From positions 62,001 through 126,000 of the forward strand of contig JAPFBL010000577.1 of assembly GCA_026182355.1 (NCBI GenBank): a stretch of 64,000 bases of DNA. Direction: 5' to 3'. Source of the stretch: Hermatobates lingyangjiaoensis. Lineage: Eukaryota; Arthropoda; Insecta; Hemiptera; Hermatobatidae. Under the pieces are notes generated by a model, which had not been told where the DNA came from, did not search any database, and saw only the letters and a program-made list of their open reading frames with translations. This document shows, piece after piece, positions 11,476 through 24,420 of this stretch. The position numbers and the translations under genes are program-made. The stretch's first letter is position 1. Each line of letters starts with the position of its first letter.

Positions 11476-12574
11476 TGGGTGAAGAGGAAATCTGTATTTA
11501 AACTTTGCCAGGGATGGTTGGGAGGCTATTGATTTTATAAAAGAAAATTAGTATAGTGTGACATGTCTTATAACTGCGCCATTATACCTGGAAAGTCGTA
11601 CATAACTGAAGTGGATTGTTAATTTAGGATGGCTCAAATAATCTGTTAACAATAAAGTAAAAATGGTAAATTAATCTGTTTCTGGGTCAATGAACTTATA
11701 ATTGTAATTGAATTCGAAATGTTTTTAGATTTAGTCCCTCCATTATAGTTCATATTGCTCTGCTATTAAAAATATGTTATAAATGCTATTAATAATTTTG
11801 TTAAGACTTGTTAAATAATTTTTAAACTAATAATTTAATACATCCCTCACATCTTTTTTATCAATGGGAAATTTGGCAGTGATTTTCATGAACAGCTAAA
11901 GATGTCATTGCTGAAAGAAGAAGTTGATATGTAAAGTCAGTTTTCATTTTGGTCTTCTGACAATTGCTGTCTTGTTAATCACTTCACGTGGTTGTTTCTT
12001 GAAGTGACTTGCCCACGGTGGGTTACTGAATAGTTACGCTGAGAGCATGTTTCTGTATGTAGGTACTGTATATTTAGAGTATAGTGCTAATGATAAACAT
12101 GCACTAAATTTCATGTTTCAGGTTTATTTCATATCTGATTATCAGACTGTGATGCTCATTGTATGATTATATGTCATGTATTAATGGTATTGATATCTTT
12201 GGAAAAAGGTAAAACTTTTATTGCTGAGGTGAGTAGTGTATTAGAACTCTGGTATTAAAAGATGGCTTTTAAGTTTATCAAGCTTAGTGGATGGCGGTGA
12301 AACATGTCACTACAAGAAAACGTCGCTGTGTGAAGTTTGGTATGTTGGAGGCCAATCAGAAAAGAAAGGTCGTTGCTCCCTTCCCGACCAGTCAATCGCT
12401 GGGATACTCATTTAAAAGGACTGAAGTCATCAGACGCCAATTCACATGGTGATGCTCCATGTGAATCGTTTTGTAGTAAAGTGAACTGCCAGTTTTGGAT
12501 TATGTGGAGATGATCAAGGTTGTTGACAGTGTCTACTTCAATGTGATTTGTATTTTATATTTTAAACTGTGACA
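11476..12574. other. non-coding stretch
   Basis: I see no recognisable gene. From about 12290 the base composition becomes less AT-rich, which may mark the start of the LINE-related fragment that follows. Confidence 0.4.
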
Positions 12575-13008
12575 CTCAGCGAGGAATATAGAGTACCCCT
12601 GAGTAGGCTAGTTTTTTGAGTTAGTGTAGTTCATCAGGAGTACTTCACGTCCTCCTGATGAACTTTCTCTTGTAGAAACTCTTATTGTTACTTTAGTTTT
12701 AAGCACCTTTCAGGGGGAATATTGAGTACCCCTGATTTCCTATGTAGTCCTAATGGACACGTCTAGTATTATGTTGGTTCCTGAGAGGGGACCCCATTGT
12801 ATTTTTGCGTGATGTCGGTCGTGCATGCCCGCCTCCACGAGGTCCACCTTGGGCACATCGGTGTGCTGTTGCTCTGCCTCTTCTATTTAGTATGAGAGAA
12901 GTTTCGGCACGCTCGATGTGGTTAAAGGGAACCACGTAAAAAACATGTGTTGCTTTATCTCATGTTAGTGGTCGAAAGGTCAGGGGGCATGATTTTGAAT
13001 CAAAGCAG
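12575..13008 (+). mobile_element. 3' fragment of an R1-like LINE related to the one at 32605-38816
   Basis: Read forward, 12795-13008 aligns with the reverse strand of the LINE 3' end at about 32605-32790: shared blocks include CGCCTCC, GGTCCACCT, GATGTGG and CGAAAGG in the same order. GAGTACCCCTGAGTAGGCTAG near 12590-12612 matches the sister motif near 32890-32940. This looks like a 5'-truncated insertion. The upstream limit is uncertain. Confidence 0.5.
12629..12663. repeat. 12-bp stem hairpin in the LINE 3' region
   Basis: GTTCATCAGGAG (12629-12640) is repeated as its exact reverse complement at 12652-12663 around an 11-base loop. It may be a 3' UTR structure of the LINE. Confidence 0.7.
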
Positions 13009-13321
13009 GTATTTACTTCAAAGAAATGTGATCGTATATCTTGCCAGTAGGGAAAAAGTAGCGGCCGGAAATAAGTTTCCGTATAAGGGAACAGTTATGT
13101 ATCTTTTCGTATGCGGACCAACTGTTCAGTGTTTTGAGATGCTCTGCCTCTCCCTCTCGGTGTTCCAGGTGCGAAGTTCTTCTTGGCAGCCTGAGGAGAT
13201 GATGAAAACAATTTCCTCTTGGTATACATCTTGGGGGTATAAAGGAAAAAGTGTGGAGCACTGTATTGGGCTGGGCTATGATCTCGTGACTGAACAGTGT
13301 GTGTGGGGAGTTATGATGATA
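13009..13321. other. stretch before the first hAT element
   Basis: A 126-codon frame crosses this stretch at 12947-13327 but shows no family pattern and starts inside the LINE 3' fragment. I do not call a gene. Confidence 0.4.
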
Positions 13322-13329
13322 AGATAAAG

Positions 13330-15701
<2,372 letters not shown>

Positions 15702-15709
15702 AGATAAAG

Positions 15710-16029
15710 AAACTGTCTTACGCCCAGCTGGGCAGCTTTCCTTGCCATTTTTTTTTATTTGATCATAAGTCGCATAGATCGTAAGCTGACGACTACCTGT
15801 ATTGTAAGGTTTATATGTAGATATAATCCTCCCGACGTGATGAAAGTTAAAAATGTCGCTTTTATATTTGGATGCATAGTTTCAAGTTCTGTTTGATATG
15901 AGGTTAATCTTCATGCAGGCGTTGAGACTTCCATCCGTTAAACGTAATCGTAAGTTGCTCTTAATGTCTGCAGGTTGAAGTTCTTCATTTCTGACCACTT
16001 CTTCTGGCTTCCCAATTCTGCTTGCTGTT
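15710..16029. other. short stretch between the two hAT regions
   Basis: No feature is recognised up to about 15900. From about 15950 weak reverse-strand coding similar to a hAT C-terminus may begin. Confidence 0.35.
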
Positions 16030-17531
16030 GTGCAAGTCCTTACAGATCTTCATTCAGTGCCGAATTTATCCACCCACAAGTCTGAGGCCTTCAGGTCAGC
16101 AGCTTGTAGCTCAAAATCTCTGACAGACACCGGAGATGTAGCCAGGTCAGTACTGTTCACTGCCCACTGGTGTGGATGGGTGATGCACTTAAAAAGACGA
16201 GTGAGCTCACGAAATTCTCCTAAGCGCGCGTTGAATGAGTGCAGGGGATTAGATGTGAAGCTTGCTAGCTGGTGAAGATCAAGATGGTGAGCAGGGTCAC
16301 TTGCTGTGTATGTATCTTGAAATTCACTCAGTGTTTCAAAGTGAAGTAAACGACCTATTTTAATGTCGGCGATGAAGAGTTCAAGTTTGTTTTCAAATGC
16401 AAACTCTGCTTGTTGCAGAGATATGATTGTGTTTCCAACGAGAAAGTCATGTCCACGAAAAAGTGAAACTTCAGGAGCCACTCGTGTCGGCTATTCGGGA
16501 TGCTTGACATTTTTTGTTTCAAGAAGAGTCCGTATTTCAAGACAAGCCGCAAAACGAGTGAGCACCCTCCTTCTTGACAACCAACGCATATTGCTGTGCA
16601 GAAGCAGACCAGGATAGTTGCTCCCAACTTCATCCAGCAGGAAACTGGCGAACATTTGAAGCTCGAGGAACATTAAACTTGACGACCGGAACGACCAGCG
16701 ACATCATGTCACCAAGCTGCTCTACACTCAGCTGAGCATAGAGCGCCTCCTGATGTATGATGCACTGAAAACTTAGGATGGGTCTCTTTTCCTGATAACG
16801 AATAAGCGCTACGATTCCTCTGTTTTTTTCCACCACGGATGGAGCACCATCAGTCACACCGAAAGAAGTTTATCCATCGCTAGATTTTTTTCTTTAGCGA
16901 ACTCAGTAAACGACTTGAATAAATCCTCCCTCTTGTCTCTTTGATAGGCAAAACAGCAAAACTTTCCTCACATAGTGTGTCACCGACAACGTACCTTGAA
17001 ATCACGCTGAACGGAGATAACTTGCTTTCGTCTGTTGACTCATCCAAAGCGAGAGAAAAAAGTGCGACCTCATTTATGTCCTTCACTTGCATTCCCTCAA
17101 TTTGATTTGACATCATGATGGCACGATCGTGCACTGTTCTTGCCGACAGAGGCATGTCTTTTATCCGTTTCATTATCTTGTCTTTATTTGAAAAGTCGTC
17201 AAAAAGTTCATTGGCAACATCAAGCATGAATGCTTTGGCGTACTCCCTATCTGGGAATGGGGGGGGGGGGGGTACTTTCTCACAAGCGCTAAAGCGCCAA
17301 CAAAGCTAGCCGAATTGCAGTCACATTGTTGGGTCCAAACACGGAGTGAGTTGCTGCTGACAAGCATGCACTCTTGATAGAGTTGCTGCTGACAAGCATG
17401 CACTCTTGATAGAAGCTCTTGACATACTTTCTTCCTGCTTTCTTTCTCTTTCTCTTGGTTGCTTTCTTAAAGAAATCTTGTTTCCTCTTCAAACATGTTT
17501 TAAGACTGGCAGCCTGGCTGACTTTTCTCAT
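16030..17531 (-). pseudogene. hAT-family transposase pseudogene (GTF2IRD2/FAM200-like)
   Basis: Several overlapping reverse-strand pieces line up as one decayed protein. They are a lysine-rich N-terminus (17531-17289), then MLDVANELFDDFSNKDKIM and FSLALDESTDESKL (17227-16880), then TDGAPSVVEKNRGIVAL and CIIHQEALYAQ (16857-16630), then SNMRWLSRRRVLTRF (about 16590), then a C-terminal piece to about 16050. LALDESTDES and the CIIHQEALYAQ motif are typical of this vertebrate and arthropod hAT branch. No terminal repeats were found, a G run interrupts it near 17260, and at least four frameshifts are present, so it is dead. A further fragment of the same family lies at 31080-31283. Confidence 0.8.
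17346..17411. repeat. two tandem 33-bp units
   Basis: GAGTTGCTGCTGACAAGCAT followed by GCACTCTTGATAG occurs twice head to tail. It lies in the N-terminal part of the decayed hAT gene and adds in-frame codons (the QECMLVSSNS-type peptide is repeated). Confidence 0.85.
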
Positions 17532-17623
17532 ATCCCTGGTATTTTTTTACTCCTCAGCATGTCTAGATGTATAATAACATCTCAAATTGTACTTCCTTTT
17601 TTTTTTTTTTAAAAAAAGGACGA

Positions 17624-18060
17624 TGTTAAGGGGGAGGGGGATAATTAAGGGGGAGGAGTCTGGTCATAGGGACATCACCTATTTATAACTCCCGGGTGGA
17701 TCAAAGACTTTTCAGTCTGCTGGCCTTTCGGCCGCGATTAGGCTTCTGAGCCTTAAACAGGGTTCTGTCGTATGGCTAAAACCTGTAGTATGGGTTCTAT
17801 CGCACTCGCTGGTACGTCGAAGCCCAGTAGAACCGCTACCTCGAAGGTGGACCTGAAAAGATGAAAGTTGAAAGAAGAGACTCAACGTCATCTCCAGGCC
17901 TTACGGTCAGAGCTCTGACAAACTCAGACTCCTCAACGATTCTGGCTGTGTAAACATTGCTGCAGACTAGTAGGCTCCTGGATGTCTTACTAAAGTCTAA
18001 CTAAACAGCCCTACTGTTTAGGCCTTTTTCAGTGCAAAAGAAGATATGTTGGGGCGCCAC
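17624..18060 (+). other. candidate solo LTR / retroelement promoter
   Basis: The stretch starts TGTTAAGGGGGAGGGGGA, which resembles an LTR start after a purine-rich tract. It then shows TATTTATA near 17681 and TTTTCAGTCTG about 30 bp later, the spacing expected for a TATA box and an arthropod initiator. A GGGGCGCCACC motif near 18052 could adjoin a primer-binding site. No second LTR or pol gene is present and the 3' edge is a guess, so this is a weak call. Confidence 0.3.
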
Positions 18061-18607
18061 CCCTCTGCTCAACAAAGAAATTCCCACTTGTGAAATTGTC
18101 TGTGCTCATCACCGACCTTTCTCATCACTGCAGATTTTGAAAAAGACATCTCTGGGGCTCTGTAATATGTGATTCCGCTTGGAGTCATTCTTGGGTTCAA
18201 CTTCGCGCATGCGCCTCAGCATCAGTAGCCTGATGGTTCCCTCTGAAGCAGCTCACCGTGCTTAAAATTCTCAAAAACCGTGCCAAATTTTTTTTCGAGT
18301 TTAAACCATTCAAAAAATTGTTTCGAAAGATTGGCAATTTCTTCAAAACAAGCAGATATAATTGACTGCTTATTAAATACAGTCCGATCTTCCACAACAC
18401 GGACTAATGGGCTACACGGACCACCGTCTTCGACGAAACCGTGTTGTGCGAATAAAAGAACTAATGGTATCATACCTTATGGGCGACACGACCTGAAAAA
18501 CAGTACATTTTAGCACATTTGTTGCCCAAAAACCCAAATAAATTAGAAAAATAAATGATATTGGTTTCTTACCTTAATTATAATCCTAGCACAGCACACG
18601 GGGGTCA
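18061..18607. other. unassigned stretch
   Basis: Two overlapping reverse frames of 67-83 codons (18197-18473) do not resemble a family I know. The stretch ends at the TTAA that starts the piggyBac element. Confidence 0.35.
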
Positions 18608-19416
18608 TTAACACGTTGACTGCTGACTACGAGATAGCTCGTAGGTAGCGATCTTTTCAAGGACGGCAACTACGAGTTATCTCGTACTGTTTACTTGCCA
18701 TTTTTGTGCAGCTACGATTAAACTCGTATTATATCAGTGCTAATATCGATAGATGGCTTCTGGGGAAAGAACAAAAAATCAATGTTGGCTTGTATGAACA
18801 GAAAATTTATTTGAAAACGAAAAAAAATATAAGTATAAGAATTAAGTCAAATTACAGAAGTAAAATAATATTTTATTGTTTGTGGAACTTTTTAAAACAA
18901 TCTTTCACACAAATAGCTGGCTTTTGACTAGTACATACTGGACAGTAATAACGCGTTTCTTTTCGTTTTTTCCTTGGGTACATTTGCGACATGGTTTCGT
19001 TGGACGCTGTTTTTTTTCGGTAGGTGGTAGACTTTCTAAATAATGGATACTTTGCAATTTATTCTTTTTCTTATTGTGTTGAATTTCTTCTCCAATTAAT
19101 GCGAGGACGAATTCCTCTCTAACTTTATCAGTTTTGTGTTAGAAGAAGTAACTTTTTTAAAAATTGTGTGAACATTGTGGATGTATATCTCTATAATATG
19201 TAATGCAACCTTTTTGGGCCATCTAATGGTCTTTCTTAGAGAAGAATAGTACTAACGAATTTTACAAATTTGCCGAAATTCAAACCCAAAAAACTATAGA
19301 TCTTTATTTTTAAAACCAAATTTATTCTTTAAGATAAATTGTTCCCAACAAATCAGATTTATTCTTCAAGATGAAATTATTCCAAACAAGTATGTAGAAG
19401 GGGCTAGGCATTATGA

Positions 19417-20201
19417 TTAAACGCCAGAATTCATAAGGTCCTCTGTAGCACTCACAACTCTATGCCCTATATTAGAATCTTCATTTAAACTTATTTTATC
19501 TATCATATTTAGCAGATTTTTCTTTTTTTCAACATCTTTACTCAGCACAGAGAAGAAACCTTGACGAACCAACTGTTTTATACAGCTGACCTCATCTTCA
19601 AAATCTCCTATTTTCCCCAATAAATCTCTAACATTCACCAAGCTTCCATCTTTTTTTGTTCTGATTATATACTTGTAATCTAATGCAATAGATCCCGCAG
19701 CGCAAACTACTGCATCATTTGTTAGCAAACCATCCTTTCCTATTAAAGACATTGGTAAGAATGCTGAACCTGGAATCAATGATGCACGGAAGACTCTTTC
19801 TTCACCAGAACCTCATTCAAGGTCAAACCAGAGCCAAGAGATCTAACAATGCTTGAAAATTTCTCGATTCTCCGCTCGGTTAGCATTGCAAATGTTAGCA
19901 AAGCGCAGAATCTCGGGTAAGTTAATGTTTGGTTATCCACATCGTTACAGTCTATTATCTTTATTTTCATATCAAATAAATTCACAAATTTCATATCCTT
20001 TCGCTTTGCAGTCTCAAACATTAGCTTTTTTGTTGCTCTACCTTTTGTGAAAATGTTTTCTAAGTTTCTATATGCATCGGGACTAGAAAAGAACTTTTGA
20101 ATCTTGCTCTTGTTCAGATTGTAAAGTTCATTCAAGTGAACCGTATTGCCAGTCCTTTCCGAGTCTCCAACCTGAGAGATGTCAAAAGCTGCTGAATTCA
20201 T
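19417..20201 (-). pseudogene. unrecognised protein of about 260 residues with one frameshift
   Basis: Translation starts at ATG 20201 and runs 141 codons (MNSAAFDISQVGDSERTG...). At about 19777 the frame shifts and continues 120 codons to 19417 (SAFLPMSLIGKDGLLTND, then AAGSIALDYKYI). The protein looks globular and mostly helical, with no signal peptide, membrane segment or catalytic motif that I recognise. Size, single-ORF layout and target-site duplication would fit a captured viral nucleoprotein mRNA or a host retrocopy. I cannot tell which, and neither family assignment is made. Confidence 0.5.
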
Positions 20202-20296
20202 GACTTCTTTTGAAACCGTTTAGTGAGAAATTATGTTAACTTTTTGATTAAGTTTTAATTTGCCTGATATTATATTGGCTTTTCTCTTTTGAACTA

Positions 20297-21562
20297 CAGG
20301 TGGTGGACAAAATAATGGAAACACCTTCAAAAATCAACAAATTACAATTTAATATGGTGTAGGTCCGTCTTTTGCGGCAATTACAGCTTCAATTCTCCTA
20401 GGTATTGATTCATACAACTTGTGAATTGTTTCCAAAGGAATTGCAAGCCATTCTTCAGTTAGAATACCCTCCAATTCTTTAAGAGATGATGGGGGTGGAA
20501 ATCGATGTCTTACTTGAATCTCTAAAATGACCATAAATGCTCAATGATGTTGAGGTCTGGAGATTGTGCTGGCCATGCAAGATGGTCAACTTCATTACAA
20601 TGTTCCTCATGCCATTCTTTAACAATTCTAGCTGTATGGATTGGAGCATTATCATCTTGAAAAATGGCGTTTCCATCTGGAAACAGTGTTTGAACCATAG
20701 GGTGAACTTGATCGCTCAAAACTTGTAAATAGTCTCTGCTGTTAATTTTTCCATGAAGGGAAATCATTGGCCCTGTGGATTTCAAGAAATAGCGCCCAGA
20801 TCATCACAGAACCCCCGCCATGTTTCACGGTTGGTTGAAGGCAGTCTGAATCAAACGCTTCTTTCGGTTGTCTCCAAACGTACACTCGGCCACTTGTCGG
20901 AAATAAGGAAAATGACGATTCGTCCGAGAAAATCACACTTTTCCACTGTTCAAGGGACCAATTCGGCGAGCCAAACACCACTCTAAACGCTTTGAAACAT
21001 TTGTCTGTGAAAGCAGAGTTTTCGAATTGCAACTCTTCCATGGAATGCCCCTTGTGCAGCTCTCGACGGACAGTTTTTGTGGAGACTGGGTTCTGAAGGT
21101 GTTCATTGAGCTCAGTAGTAATTTTATGAGCCGTGCTCCTACGGTCGTTTCTAACAATTCGATTTAAAGTCCGACGGTCTCTCTCAGACAACTTCGACTG
21201 TCGGCCAGACTTGTGCTTTGCTGAGGACGTTTTCCCTTCTTTTTCGAAGGCAGTCATTACTTTTGAGACAGTGCCTCTTGAAACACCAAACATTTGGGCA
21301 GTCTTAGTTACACTAGCGCCTACCATACGAGCACCAACAATTTGGCCTCTTTTAAAATCTGAGAGGTCTGCCATTATGGGGTGTAATTAATATTTTAAAT
21401 ATCTGAAAACAGAAAAATAACATACATTTTACATCAATATACCGAATAACAAAATTATTATAAAGAAAATAGGAACATATGCCAAGTTTTGATTGTTTAA
21501 ATTATGTTCTAAGATTATGATGGTAAAATATTAGGTGTTTCCATTATTTTGTCCACCACCTG
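20297..21562 (-). mobile_element. Tc1-like element, copy A
   Basis: The inverted ends CAGGTGGTGGACAAAATAAT are exact and sit between TA dinucleotides (20295-20296, 21563-21564). It differs from copy B (49883-51153) by only a few substitutions plus six single-base deletions. The element sits inside the mRNA-like insert, making three layers of nesting here. Confidence 0.95.
20349..21374 (-). pseudogene. Tc1-like DD36E transposase, broken copy A
   Basis: It starts at 21374 (MADLSDFKRGQIVGARMVGA) and ends at 20349, colinear with the intact 343-residue protein of copy B. Single-base losses near 20526, 20783, 20796, 20964, 21021 and 21045 break the frame repeatedly, and each removes a base from a run or doublet. 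Otherwise the sequence is almost unchanged, including the helix-turn-helix region and the FQDDNAPIHTA and SPDLNIIEHLW catalytic motifs. Confidence 0.9.
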
Positions 21563-22243
21563 TATAGTGTATATGCTTGCTTGTTTCTTGATTTTTTGTA
21601 ACAGATTTGTATAATATTTAGGTGTATAATACTGAGAACTCTGTTTGATGAATAGTACGAAAGCATTTGATCTGATCGGTCAATGCCAGACATTCCATTA
21701 TTGTGATCTCGAATTATATTCGGTTTCATAGAAATTTTTCCATTGCGATTGGGCACCTCTATCATTTCAACAATATGCATGTTTGAAATGCAAAGGACAT
21801 CTCGCTTGTCTTTCCATTTGCATACAGTAACAGGACCATTTCGCTGCCAAATACACTCCCCTTTTTTCAATTTACGATTTACCACATCTCCAGGGTTTCC
21901 TTTTCGTAGGGTTCCACAGACATAAGTTTTTCGTGTATTTAGCAGTTTTGTAAGAGTAACAGAATTATAAAAATTATCCATGAAAACCGTGTATCCTTTA
22001 TCGAGATAGTCCTCAAGTAAATGTAAAACAATGCCAGTAGTGTGGCCTACGTTATTTTCAGTTTTCTCAGATTTTCCACTGTAAATCTTTATTTTCATAA
22101 CAAGACCATCGGACTCAAAAAGTGTTGGCAGAATGGACGTCTCTTCCAGTCCAGTGTTTTTATGCATGTCAACTTTTGACGGCTATTCACGTCTTTGCTA
22201 TTTGGGCCAAACTATAAAACTGAGGCGTGCGTCAAAGTGTTAA

Positions 22244-22345
22244 GCAAGTCATCAATTCATAATCTGATTTGTTGAGTTGAATACAATCTCCCAAGATGAT
22301 AATCTCCTTCCCCTTTTGATTCACCAAAGTTACGTTAACATAGTC
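22244..22345 (-). pseudogene. Polinton cassette gene 1 fragment (MDxFNKL family)
   Basis: Reverse-strand residues CDYVNVTLVNQKGK, ILGDCIQLNKSDYELM match the middle of the proteins at 55359-55793 and 60047-60480 almost exactly. The C-terminal side is cut by the piggyBac 1 insertion at TTAA, and the N-terminal side is lost near 22345 where it is fused to the next fragment. Function is unknown; it marks a second copy of the Polinton. Confidence 0.8.
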
Positions 22346-22385
22346 GCATTCGACTATGTAAACTCGTTGTAAAATCGTTGTATGA

Positions 22386-22610
22386 CTAATCATCATTGTT
22401 CTTATCCCAAGCCAGTCCATGGTGACGACGATTCAGCCATGTATTTGTCTTTACACAGCTCCTCATGCCAGTAGGAGGCTTGAAATAAAAGTGTTTTATG
22501 CTTAGTCTTTCCTCTCGCACTGCTGATGAAGTATACGACAACTCTTTGAAGATAAATTTTCCATCCTCTGATCTCAATCCGTTGACTTCAATAACTGCGA
22601 AAAGTTCCAT
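22386..22610 (-). pseudogene. Polinton cassette gene 2 fragment (MELFAV family)
   Basis: MELFAVIEVNGLRSEDGKF starts at 22610, followed by HFYFKPP and RRHHGLAWD, the same pattern as at 54429-55169 and 59169-59853. It stops after about 70 residues, so the C-terminal two-thirds is missing. A GA-rich stretch lies upstream near 22655-22672, as in the other two copies. The order of the two cassette genes here is opposite to the other copies, which fits a deletion between tandem cassettes. Confidence 0.8.
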
Positions 22611-22838
22611 GGTTTATCTGAAACAAGTTACTTGGTAATTAATAACAACACCAAAGAGAGAGCGAGAGAGGATATTCAAATCGTTCTGTTCATTAGTATT
22701 TATTGTAGAATGGTAATAAAAACATTTTCACAAATATATCTACAGACAATGCTCTCATATTCAAGTAATGTTAAGGGTGAGAGGGGATTGCATTTACTTC
22801 AATAAAAAAAGAGCAGAAGAACTAATTTCTTTATTTAT

Positions 22839-24090
22839 TTTTTAACCACTCCCGAGGCGTTGGATGTTTCATCCTCCTCCATCGTGCCGGCTGGAGGATG
22901 TTGGGTAGCTCCCGTCGTCGAAATTCTTCGTACGAAGGGAGCAGCCATTGTTGTCTATAGATCTCCAACCCCTCCTCAGTATTGGTTATCCACTGGAGGT
23001 GGAGGAGGTGGATGTTACATTCCCATCACCGCTGAAACAATAGCAACTTAATAAACATCTTCCAAATCAACACTGAAACAATAGTAACTTGATAAACATC
23101 TTCCACATCATGACCAGTAGACTATCTGTAAATCAAAACTATACACACCTTAAGCCGACTTTTTCTGTGTAATTTTAATTTTAAACGATGGTAGCATGAA
23201 ATTTTTACAAATAATGGTATGAGCTATTCGACTAGAATAGCGAAACCTTAACATTAGACAAACACAGAGGAGCATAGAATGGAAACAGTTCAATCATAAA
23301 TGTAACAAAAATCAACAACTGATATTAAGCTTTGTACAATGGTTCAACATATAAATTGATTAGAACAAACCATCCATAATGCTATAAAAATAATCTCTTT
23401 CATATGCTCCAATTATTTTGATTTTATTTTTCCTTCATTATGCATATAAGGCCTTAACTAAGTTACACATGTATATTATACCTCTACATCCAATATTATT
23501 TCGCTGAATTCAATGAACACAATTCTAAGTCAATGTAAACAAATATCACAAAATTCATCAAGTATAGTAGGTGATCCCTTAGTCTAGACTACGATTTATC
23601 AGAACACATGGTGCTATCATACGAAATAACTTGCGTGGTAAACAACAAAAAAACAAAACCAGGACAGACACTTACCATTCAATCACTGCTGATGGTGATG
23701 ATTCCAACAACGCAGGGGTGGTCGTCATCTCAGAATTCATTTTTTATTGTTTTTTATCTGAAAGACCATCCAAACCATCAAAATTATCAGCCAGTCATTC
23801 CGGGTGTTTTTTCTCCTTAAACGTGTAATGTCATACTCTGTCAACATCCAAATCAGTCGCCTTGATCGTGATTGTGTTGTTTATTCTGTTTAGTTTTTGA
23901 TCCATGATTCTAAAATAATGAAAGAGTTTTTTAATGAAAAAAAGGATTTAATTGTGTATGTATTGGTAAAGAAATTTCAACTTACTTGAGATATGATGAG
24001 TTGCTGCTGCTGGAGATGCAAGAGCTAGGGCGTCTGAGGTGACTGTGAATAGAATGGCTCAGGCGATGGGGTTATATAACAAAAAGAGGG
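22839..24090 (-). other. candidate small spliced gene with TATA promoter
   Basis: On the reverse strand TTATATAAC at 24071-24080 is followed about 30 bp later by an initiator-like CATTCTATTCACAGT. A splice donor (GTAAGT from 23985) and an acceptor (TTTTAG ending 23910) would remove a 76-bp intron, and an ATG follows at 23905. The reading frame then opens as MDQKLNRINNTITIKATDLD and meets a stop after 24 codons; a single-base shift would extend it. A second donor-like GGTAAGTG lies near 23675, and acceptor-like TTGTTTCAG motifs lie near 23035 and 23075. A last exon ending at about 22839 is possible. The product is not recognised. Confidence 0.35.
23032..23110. repeat. two tandem 41-bp units
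   Basis: CTGAAACAATAGCAACTT and a near copy with three changes repeat with a 41-bp period. Each unit carries a reverse-strand TTGTTTCAG that could act as a splice acceptor. Confidence 0.75.
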
Positions 24091-24220
24091 GTGAGGGGAA
24101 CGGTGGGTGGGTGCTTGGGGGTTATGACGCAGTAGTGGGAGTGGCAGTCTCTTCGAAAGGATAGGGTTGATATTTCCCACGGCATTGTATTAGACGAGCT
24201 AATTGGAATTGTGAATTAGT

Positions 24221-24420
24221 CATGCGGGATGTTTAGTTGATTGCCTGATGTAAGAGATAAATGGAATGTTAATTATACAGATGGTAGGCAGGTGGACTAA
24301 GGTGAATTATACATGCGGGCTGTTCAGTTAATTGGCTTACGCAAGATATGCAGGCTGTTTATGCTAATTGGCTGACGCAAGACATGCGGGCTGCTCATGC
24401 TAATTAGATAGGTGGACAAA
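24221..24420. repeat. degenerate 35-36 bp tandem repeat
   Basis: Units of the type ATGCGGGCTGTTCAGTTAAT plus TGGCTTACGCAAGA repeat about 2.6 times from 24313, with an older diverged unit near 24221-24255. A minisatellite is the simplest reading. Confidence 0.7.

Larger units (their letters stand above)
19253..21649 (-). other. mRNA-like insert inside piggyBac 1, flanked by a 9-bp duplication
   Basis: GAATAGTAC occurs at 19244-19252 and again at 21650-21658, exactly where the piggyBac transposase frame breaks after YYSS and then resumes from the same codons. Removing the later Tc1 leaves an insert of about 1.13 kb with a leader of about 170 bp, one long reverse-strand reading frame of about 260 codons, and a trailer of about 165 bp. 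No clear poly(A) tail was seen. Confidence 0.7.
18886..22167 (-). pseudogene. piggyBac 1 transposase, split and truncated
   Basis: The 5' piece (22167-21650) holds the second catalytic motif VFMDNFYNSV and the third, MSGIDRSDQMLSYYSS. After the nested insert the protein resumes near 19250 with YYSS and TIRWPKKVALHIIEIYIH. It ends around 18890 in a cysteine-rich finger (PCRKCTQG, then YCPVCTSQKPAICVKDCF) typical of piggyBac C-termini. The first catalytic Asp region and the acidic N-terminus are absent. Small frameshifts occur near 19135 and 18960. The element cannot encode a working enzyme. Confidence 0.85.
18612..22239 (-). mobile_element. piggyBac element 1, carrying nested insertions
   Basis: TTAA at 18608-18611 and 22240-22243 flank ends reading CACGTTGACTGC and, inverted, CACTTTGACGC. 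The right flank, GCAAGTCATCAATTCATAAT, matches the cassette gene at 55359-55793 at a TTAAGCA site, so this piggyBac inserted into that gene. The left flank does not continue that gene, so the junction has been rearranged. The N-terminal third of the transposase is deleted. Confidence 0.85.

Noticed and set aside
12947..13327. 126-codon forward frame
   Set aside because: Begins in the LINE 3' fragment, has an overlapping reverse frame of similar length, and no family pattern.
24221..24420. Possible CRISPR-like spaced repeats
   Set aside because: Units are head to tail with no unique spacers, and the DNA is eukaryotic.
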